NCBI GenBank assembly: GCA_023428185.1
Contig: JAEYYZ010000213.1
Location: forward strand, 1 to 19,547
Length of the DNA stretch: 19,547 bases
Reading direction: 5' to 3'
DNA from: Actinomycetes bacterium
Lineage (GTDB): Bacteria; Actinomycetota; Actinomycetes; Actinomycetales; Demequinaceae
Shown here: positions 14,321 to 19,547 of the stretch, one piece after another
How positions within the stretch are numbered: the first letter of the stretch is position 1
How the letters are laid out: each line of letters opens with the position of its first letter
Made by a program: the position numbers and the translations under genes
Notes under the pieces: generated by a model
Databases searched by the model: none
Told to the model about the DNA's origin: nothing
Seen by the model: the letters and a program-made list of their open reading frames with translations, nothing else

Positions 14321-14349
14321 AAGGTAGCCTCGGCGGCGCGGGTCCGCAA
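14321..14349 (-). promoter_or_regulatory. Promoter for the secreted-protein/lipoprotein pair
   Basis: Read on the minus strand, -35 TTGCGG (14349-14344) is followed after exactly 17 bases by -10 TACCTT (14326-14321). A start near 14314 gives a leader of about 36 bases. The promoter lies between the NUDIX stop and the secreted-protein start. Confidence 0.5.
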
Positions 14350-14365
14350 CAGATAGGGTCCCGGG

Positions 14366-14992
14366 TTAGTTATGAATGCCCTCGCGGCCCGGCCACGGGG
14401 AATCGGCTGAGCGCAGGGTTTCCCAACCCGACCGAATCGCTGCATCAAGCGCGTACGCTCCGACCACGAGCGTGGGGCAACCTGCTCGGCCGGCGCTGAT
14501 CGCATCGAGCACGTCTGCGAGCGGCACCCACTCCCCCGTCATTTCCAGTTCTTCGGCCTCGCGCGCAAAGCGTCCTGCCTGCGGGGTCTCGGAAGTGTCG
14601 CGTGCCAAGTAGATGCGGATTGCCTCAGAACTACCACCCGGCGAGGTGTAGAAATCGGCGAGGACATCCCACTTCTGCGCTTGGAGGTCGGCCTCCTCCG
14701 CTAGTTCACGCTTGGCACCTACTAGCGGATCCTCGTCAGCCACATCGAGGAGCCCGGCCGGCGGTTCCCACAGTTCCCGGCGCACGGGATGGCGGTACTG
14801 GTTCACCAGATACACCGAGCCGATGCCGTCGTATGCCATCACTGCAACCGCGCCAGGGTGCCGGATATAGTCACGGGCAACCACGCCGTCGGGCAAATCT
14901 ATGAGATCCGTATCGACGGCCCACACCTTGCCTGCAAAGCTGGTCGCGGTGCTGACCACGGTGCGAGGCGCAACGACGTCCTCAATGGTCAC
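14366..14992 (-). CDS. NUDIX hydrolase, ADP-ribose pyrophosphatase type
   Basis: A 208-residue NUDIX hydrolase, probably acting on ADP-ribose or a similar nucleoside diphosphate sugar. The NUDIX box runs over residues 80-103, GLLDVADEDPLVGAKRELAEEADL. It has the metal-binding REXXEE core, one extra residue between the first G and E, and D in place of the late G. The upstream WEPPAG and the VNQYRHPVRREL segment are typical of ADP-ribose pyrophosphatases. The start is GTG at 14992, 14 bases after the pyrG stop. A gene of this type follows pyrG in Mycobacterium tuberculosis as well (recalled as Rv1699-Rv1700). Confidence 0.9.
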   Translation of the reverse strand: MTIEDVVAPRTVVSTATSFAGKVWAVDTDLIDLPDGVVARDYIRHPGAVAVMAYDGIGSVYLVNQYRHPVRRELWEPPAGLLDVADEDPLVGAKRELAEEADLQAQKWDVLADFYTSPGGSSEAIRIYLARDTSETPQAGRFAREAEELEMTGEWVPLADVLDAISAGRAGCPTLVVGAYALDAAIRSGWETLRSADSPWPGREGIHN

Positions 14993-15006
14993 GGACGCTC
15001 GCCTGC

Positions 15007-16743
15007 CTAGTAACCGGAGGGTGCGGTGTACGCACCCACAGGTGCGCTCTGCGGTGCGGAGGCGGTTGCTACGGGGGCGGCTGCAGGAACTTCGCGGGCG
15101 TCGATGGCTGCCTTGATGAGGCCAGCGAACAAGGGGTGCGCCTTGGTAGGCCTCGACAGGAATTCGGGGTGGGCCTGAGTCGCCACGTAGTACGGGTGCA
15201 CCTCGCGCGGCAATTCGATGAACTCCACCAATTGACGGTCAGGAGACTCTCCCGAGACCACCAAACCAGCTTCTTCAAGCCGTGCACGGTACTGGTTGTT
15301 GAACTCGTAACGGTGACGGTGACGCTCGCCCACCGTGGTGACACCGTACGTCTCGGCAATGACGGAACCTGCCTTAAGCACCGCTTGGTACTCACCCAAA
15401 CGCATGGTGCCACCCATGTCGCCCTTACCGTCCACAAACTCCAGCTGCTCTTCCATGGTGGCAATGACGGGGTGCTCCGTGGTCGCGTCGAACTCGGAAC
15501 TCGAGGCACCTTCCAGTCCAAGAACCGTGCGGGCGTACTCCATGACCATCACTTGCAGGCCGAGGCAGATGCCCAGCGTGGGCACCTTGTTCTCGCGGGC
15601 CCAACGGGCCGCTCCCACCTTGCCATCAACTCCGCGCACCCCAAAGCCACCCGGAATGAGGACTGCGTCCACACCGCCCAGCGCTTCTTGCGCGCCTTCT
15701 TGCGTTTGGCAGCGGTCCGAAGCAACCCACCGAATGTTTACGCGCGCATTGTGGTGGAAACCGCCTGCGCGTAGCGCCTCACTGACGGAAAGGTAGGCGT
15801 CTGGCAGGTCCACATACTTGCCCACCAACGCCACCTCGACCTGGTGCGCCGGCGAATGCACCCTGCGCAACAGTTCATCCCACGGACCCCAATCCACGTC
15901 ATGGAACGGCAAGTCGAGGCGACGCACCACATACGCGTCGAGGCCCTCAGAGTGCAGCACCTTGGGGATGTCGTAGATGCTCGGGGCATCCTTGGCAGTC
16001 ACCACGGCTTGAGAGTCCACGTCGCACATGAGCGCGATCTTGTTTTTGACCGCGGACGGAATGTCCCTGTCGGACCGGCAGACGATGGCATCGGGCTGTA
16101 TACCAATGGACCGCAATGCGGCCACCGAGTGCTGCGTGGGTTTTGTCTTGAGCTCTCCTGACGGGCCAATGAAAGGCACCAAGGACACATGCAGGAAGAA
16201 CACCAGATCACGGCCGACGTCGTGGCGGACTTGGCGAGCTGCCTCCAGGAATGGCTGGCTTTCGATGTCACCGACGGTGCCACCAATCTCGGTGATGATC
16301 ACGTCCACGTCGGGGCCCGCTTGGGCGCGCATACGACGCTTGATCTCGTCCGTGATGTGCGGGATCACTTGCACGGTGTCCCCGAGGTACTCGCCGCGAC
16401 GCTCTTTGGCAATGACCTGGGAGTACACCTGGCCCGTGGTGACGTTGGACGTGGCGGAGAGGTTGACGTCCAAGAAACGCTCGTAATGGCCGATGTCGAG
16501 GTCGGTCTCAGCACCGTCATCGGTGACAAAAACTTCTCCATGCTGGAACGGGTTCATGGTGCCCGGGTCCACGTTGAGATATGGGTCGAGCTTCTGCATG
16601 GTGACGCGAAGCCCACGAGACCGCAAGAGGCGGCCGAGGCTGGAAGCCGTCAGGCCTTTCCCTAGAGAGGAGACCACGCCCCCCGTGACGAAGATGTGCC
16701 GGGTGACATGGTCCGCACGGGACTCAAAACGAGATCTCTCCAC
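15007..16743 (-). CDS. pyrG: CTP synthase PyrG
   Basis: PyrG makes CTP from UTP, ATP and glutamine. The N-terminal synthetase domain starts with HIFVTGGVVSSLGKGLTASSLG and carries KLDPYLNVDPGTMNPFQHGEV and the EIGGTVGDIES motif. The C-terminal class I glutamine amidotransferase domain has the nucleophile cysteine in GICLGLQ (C393 from this start) and the H-x-E of AHPEF (H525, E527). The product is 578 residues plus a short Ala/Pro-rich tail (PAAAPVATASAPQSAP). I use GTG at 16743, 8 bases downstream of an extended -10 element; TTG at 16752 is an alternative but lies inside that element. No ribosome site supports either. Flanked by mctB and the NUDIX gene. Confidence 0.95.
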   Translation of the reverse strand: MERSRFESRADHVTRHIFVTGGVVSSLGKGLTASSLGRLLRSRGLRVTMQKLDPYLNVDPGTMNPFQHGEVFVTDDGAETDLDIGHYERFLDVNLSATSNVTTGQVYSQVIAKERRGEYLGDTVQVIPHITDEIKRRMRAQAGPDVDVIITEIGGTVGDIESQPFLEAARQVRHDVGRDLVFFLHVSLVPFIGPSGELKTKPTQHSVAALRSIGIQPDAIVCRSDRDIPSAVKNKIALMCDVDSQAVVTAKDAPSIYDIPKVLHSEGLDAYVVRRLDLPFHDVDWGPWDELLRRVHSPAHQVEVALVGKYVDLPDAYLSVSEALRAGGFHHNARVNIRWVASDRCQTQEGAQEALGGVDAVLIPGGFGVRGVDGKVGAARWARENKVPTLGICLGLQVMVMEYARTVLGLEGASSSEFDATTEHPVIATMEEQLEFVDGKGDMGGTMRLGEYQAVLKAGSVIAETYGVTTVGERHRHRYEFNNQYRARLEEAGLVVSGESPDRQLVEFIELPREVHPYYVATQAHPEFLSRPTKAHPLFAGLIKAAIDAREVPAAAPVATASAPQSAPVGAYTAPSGY

Positions 16744-16751
16744 GGACTTCA

Positions 16752-16760
16752 AGAGTAACA
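16752..16760 (-). promoter_or_regulatory. Extended -10 element for pyrG, possibly leaderless
   Basis: On the minus strand TGTTACTCT reads as TGn plus TANNNT, an extended -10. It ends 8 bases before the GTG chosen as the pyrG start. The 82-base gap between mctB and pyrG makes an independent promoter plausible. Confidence 0.42.
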
Positions 16761-16824
16761 GGCATCTGGGGGTCCGGCTCAGGCTCGCCGTGGTCCAGCT
16801 GATTCCCGTCGGTATCTTGCGTAT

Positions 16825-17841
16825 CTATCGGATGGGAAGCAAAGATTCAGCCGCCGGGTCACCGTAAAGCGCGTGGGTTCCAATAAGTTCCCGCTCCGCC
16901 GCGAGAATCACCATGATGGCTCCCCCAGCAGACCAGGCGTGAGCAACCATGCTGAGATCGGTTGATGTGCCATGGATGCCCTCAACGGCAGACCACGGGT
17001 CACCCGTAGTTCGGCCTCCTTGAGCGAGCACCGTGGGCAAGCCGTTCCCAGCAATGGTGCTTGCGAGGCGCGCCAAAGCCGCCGAGTTGTCCGCAAAAGG
17101 TAAGTCCTCGCCGTGCGGCGGTGCGTCCGGCGTGAGCACCACCACCACGTCGGGCTCCGCCACCCCGGGTGCGGCATCGTCGGGAGCCGGAGCCGAACTT
17201 CGCTCAAGCTCAACCAGGCCGGCACGCGAAAGCACAGTGAGCAACACCTCCGCTTGTTCTTGAGGGAGCGTGCTGTCCGGCGGCAACGCAGGGTCCGGCT
17301 CCGCACCTTCGGAGGTGCCTCCCAACGTGGGTGCCAGAATCTGCACTAACGCCGACTGCAGCACAGCCTCGGGGGCCGTCTGTTCCGTGGCAACACCTAC
17401 GTCCGCCACAATTTCCTCGGCAAGCGCGGTACGGAATGCCACCTGATCGGGGTCAAGCCATAGCGGAGTGAGGGTCGCCGTCGCCACTACCGTCCCGCCA
17501 GCGTCCGTGAAAGCCTTCGCCATCGCATCCGCATCGTCAGGATCCACACCTGGCGCCACCACCACCGCAATGGTGCGGTCGGCGAGGCGATCCTCGGCTG
17601 CAACGTGGGAAAGTTCGTCAAGGTACCTGGCCAACAACTCATTCTCCGCGGCCGCATCGGCCACAGCGTTGTCGCGCTCCGCCAGTTGCGCGCGCAGGGC
17701 CTCGGCCTCGCGCGCGCCTTCTCCCAAGAAAGCCGTCCTGAGCGGGCCGGATCCCAGGATCACACCCAGCGCCAGAGCGAACACGAGCGCGGCAACCAGC
17801 ACCACCACACCGCCGCCGGAGCGGCGCCCCGCGGCCCTCAC
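16825..17841 (-). CDS. mctB: Copper transporter MctB family protein (DUF3186)
   Basis: A 338-residue envelope protein related to MctB, which in mycobacteria limits copper in the cell. A single membrane helix lies at about residues 11-30 (GVVVLVAALVFALALGVILGSG). It is followed by a short coiled coil (about 40-75, AEALRAQLAERDNAVADAAAENELLARYLDEL) and a large extracytoplasmic domain starting near DRTIAVVVAPG. Start GTG at 17841 shares GTGA with the steA stop and has AGGGAG upstream; the longer open frame from 17904 lies inside steA. The order steA-mctB-pyrG matches the mycobacterial arrangement. The name rests on family and position; a copper role here is inference. Confidence 0.85.
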   Translation of the reverse strand: MRAAGRRSGGGVVVLVAALVFALALGVILGSGPLRTAFLGEGAREAEALRAQLAERDNAVADAAAENELLARYLDELSHVAAEDRLADRTIAVVVAPGVDPDDADAMAKAFTDAGGTVVATATLTPLWLDPDQVAFRTALAEEIVADVGVATEQTAPEAVLQSALVQILAPTLGGTSEGAEPDPALPPDSTLPQEQAEVLLTVLSRAGLVELERSSAPAPDDAAPGVAEPDVVVVLTPDAPPHGEDLPFADNSAALARLASTIAGNGLPTVLAQGGRTTGDPWSAVEGIHGTSTDLSMVAHAWSAGGAIMVILAAERELIGTHALYGDPAAESLLPIR

Positions 17842-19058
17842 GACGCTTGACTCCCTAACCCCACAAGGGCCTCGAGCCACGCCCTGCTGGAATCGTTCAG
17901 CCACAAAGCGGCGCCCAACGCGCTCAACGCCAGGGCCACTGCCGTGACGACCACCACTGGCGAGAGCCGCGATCGGTAGAGCTCGCTCACCGCGCGCGCG
18001 TCAAGCAGGTGACCCGCGGCCGCAATGCGCGTGAGGAGCGTGGCGGGAGCATGCACCCTGCCGCTCTCCACATAGTCCAAGAGTGTGGCGTCCACTCCCG
18101 CTGCAACAATGAGTTCCGCTCCACCGTGGTGCGCCATGAGAAGTGCGAGGTCTTCGCTCGACAGTGGGAGATCACTACGTGAATGCGGCATCGGCAATGC
18201 GTCCACGCGGGCGGTAGCAAATTCGGTACCACTCGGGCTGTGCGCCACCACATGTTTGACACCCCTGAGCGAATCAGATGTCAGCGCCGGAACCCCTAGG
18301 TCATCGGCCGTAGCCACCACAATGTCCGCCTTGAGCGAGAGTTGCTCGATGGTGTGCAGGCCCTCGCCCACCGCGATCACCACGGGCTTGTGATCCTTGA
18401 GGTACGCCTTGAGGGAGCGCACTTGCGCGGCGGCCTCGAAGCCATGGGCTACTACCAGCACGTGCTGACCCCTGAGATCCAGGCCGATGTTCGGGAGGCC
18501 CTCGCCATCGAGAATGGTGGCGTTCAGCGCTTCCAGCGAGTCCATCGCATGGGCCGTGAAGGATGCCAGTTGCGCTGGTAACCCGGCGCGGGCCGCATCC
18601 ATCGCCTCGATTATCTCGTCACGTTCGAGGATGTGACCCGTCGCTTCCACCGCTCCCGCGACCACTGTGGCAAGGTCCGCGCGCGCCTTCACGGTTTCTT
18701 TGGTGTGGCGCAACGCGGCGTCGGCGGTGCGCCCGACTGTGAGCGTCGCAATGGTTCCGTCTGGTACTGCAAGCAGCTCTGCGGCGACCGAATCCACCAA
18801 AAGGATCCCCGCTTCTGCGAGGAGCATCGCGCCTCCTGCCGGGTACCGGCCCGAGAGTGACTGCTGCACATTAAGCACCGCCGCTGGCTTGCGCTTGGTG
18901 AGTGCGGCCGCGGTGGCACGGTTGAGATCTAAGGCATCGATAACCACGATGTCTCCGCGCTGCACTTTGCGCACAAGGCTGGGCGTGTGACCCTCAACGC
19001 GCAGCGGCCCAATGATGCTTTGGCCCATAGCGACGGTGTCGCCTGATTGTCGGCTCAT
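17838..19058 (-). CDS. steA: SteA-like cytokinesis/cell envelope protein
   Basis: A 406-residue protein of the SteA family, known from Corynebacterium as part of a cytokinesis-related pair. It has a thiamine pyrophosphokinase-like nucleotide-binding core, including LRGQHVLVVAHGFEAAAQVRSLKAYLKDHKPVVIAVGEG and the later GAELIVAAGVDATLLDYVESGR. One membrane helix lies near the C-terminus at LSPVVVVTAVALALSALGAALWL, followed by a short tail. Start ATG at 19058 is 4 bases after the recN stop; ATG at 19028 is a weaker alternative. No strong ribosome site is seen. It overlaps mctB by GTGA. Family assignment rests on motifs and on the recN-steA-mctB order. Confidence 0.87.
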   Translation of the reverse strand: MSRQSGDTVAMGQSIIGPLRVEGHTPSLVRKVQRGDIVVIDALDLNRATAAALTKRKPAAVLNVQQSLSGRYPAGGAMLLAEAGILLVDSVAAELLAVPDGTIATLTVGRTADAALRHTKETVKARADLATVVAGAVEATGHILERDEIIEAMDAARAGLPAQLASFTAHAMDSLEALNATILDGEGLPNIGLDLRGQHVLVVAHGFEAAAQVRSLKAYLKDHKPVVIAVGEGLHTIEQLSLKADIVVATADDLGVPALTSDSLRGVKHVVAHSPSGTEFATARVDALPMPHSRSDLPLSSEDLALLMAHHGGAELIVAAGVDATLLDYVESGRVHAPATLLTRIAAAGHLLDARAVSELYRSRLSPVVVVTAVALALSALGAALWLNDSSRAWLEALVGLGSQAS

Positions 19059-19062
19059 GCCG

Positions 19063-19547
19063 TCATGGTGCCACGGACGAGCCCTCAAGCAACTCAAGCG
19101 CATGGGCGCGTGCGGTTTGAGAGTCCTCTTGACCAGAGAGCAAGCGAGCGATTTCTACCACCCGTTGCTCGCCTGTCACAGGACGTACCAACGAAGAAGT
19201 CACTGAGCCCACAGTGGACTTCTCCACCACCACATGAGTGTCCGCATACGCAGCGACCTGCGCGAGATGGGTCACGACTATCACTTGATGGGTGCGGGCG
19301 AGTTGGGACAGACGCGCGCCCACCGCGATCGCCGCCTTGCCACCCACGCCAGCGTCAACCTCGTCGAACACGAAGGTCCGTCTCACTTCCGCGCCGTCGA
19401 TCTTTGAAGTGTCCTCGGATCTGGCATGTGCTGCGGCGGCAAGAGACACCTCGATCGCAAGCATGATCCTGGACAATTCGCCGCCCGATGCCGCTTCCGC
19501 CACCGGCCGAGGGGACGCCCCTGGGTGCGCTGCCAAGAGCATCGTGA
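19063..19547 (-). CDS. recN: DNA repair protein RecN, C-terminal part
   Basis: The last 161 or so codons of recN; the gene continues beyond the right edge of the window. RecN is an SMC-like ATPase for double-strand break repair. The visible part has the ABC signature EAASGGELSRIMLAI, Walker B TFVFDEVDAGVGG and the switch motif QVIVVTHLAQVAAYAD, all in the order expected for the C-terminal ATPase lobe. The frame is open through the window end, so the methionine near 19542 is internal. The gene ends 4 bases before steA. Confidence 0.94.
   Translation of the reverse strand, partial: TMLLAAHPGASPRPVAEAASGGELSRIMLAIEVSLAAAAHARSEDTSKIDGAEVRRTFVFDEVDAGVGGKAAIAVGARLSQLARTHQVIVVTHLAQVAAYADTHVVVEKSTVGSVTSSLVRPVTGEQRVVEIARLLSGQEDSQTARAHALELLEGSSVAP

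Noticed and set aside
14224..14505. Open frame bridging the NUDIX gene end and the secreted-protein start
   Set aside because: It overlaps both better-supported genes in another frame, is Arg/Ala-rich and has no domain or signal.
15007..15090. Ala/Pro-rich end of PyrG as a frameshift artefact
   Set aside because: The frame is open with a normal stop, and low-complexity tails on PyrG are common in high-GC actinobacteria.
17842..17904. Longer start for mctB
   Set aside because: It lies inside steA; the GTG at 17841 gives the standard GTGA overlap and places the membrane helix at the N-terminus.

Overview
The window reads as a chromosomal segment of an actinobacterium, probably a member of the Micrococcales. 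Supporting signs are the high GC content, frequent GTG/TTG starts, dense 4-base gene overlaps, and two gene orders that I recall from Mycobacterium tuberculosis and its relatives. One is sufR-sufB-sufD-sufC-sufS-sufU-sufT near a CtaA-type gene; the other is recN-steA-mctB-pyrG-nudix. I cannot fix the genus from sequence alone. No rRNA, tRNA, CRISPR array, insertion sequence or integrase was seen.

Layout. 106-2084 (+): a complete biotin ECF transporter, bioY-bioM-bioN. 2144-3049 (+): a membrane-anchored HEYGH zinc peptidase of the YpfJ type. 3046-10058 (-): one tightly packed SUF iron-sulfur operon, read from the right as sufR, sufB, sufD, a Rieske ferredoxin, sufC, sufS, sufU, sufT and a DUF1697 gene. 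10211-11173 (+): heme A synthase ctaA, divergent from sufR. 11170-14278: an accessory interval with a TetR regulator (-), two PEBP-like lipoproteins (+), and on the minus strand a small secreted protein followed by an overlapping lipoprotein gene. 14366-19547 (-): a housekeeping block of recN (partial), steA, mctB, pyrG and a NUDIX hydrolase.

How the genes work together. SufS and SufU mobilise sulfur, SufBCD assembles clusters, SufT helps carry them to targets, and SufR is an Fe-S-sensing regulator of the operon. CtaA makes heme A for the aerobic oxidase. BioYMN imports biotin. RecN repairs DNA breaks, SteA and MctB sit at the envelope, and PyrG makes CTP.

The least explained part is 11170-14349. 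The TetR regulator faces two 17-bp operator-like palindromes that overlap a good promoter for the first PEBP lipoprotein. This first paralogue has lost pocket residues that the second keeps. The secreted-protein/lipoprotein pair has its own promoter, overlapping reading frames and lower GC than its surroundings. It is the best candidate here for an undescribed two-gene system, although its function cannot be read from the sequence.
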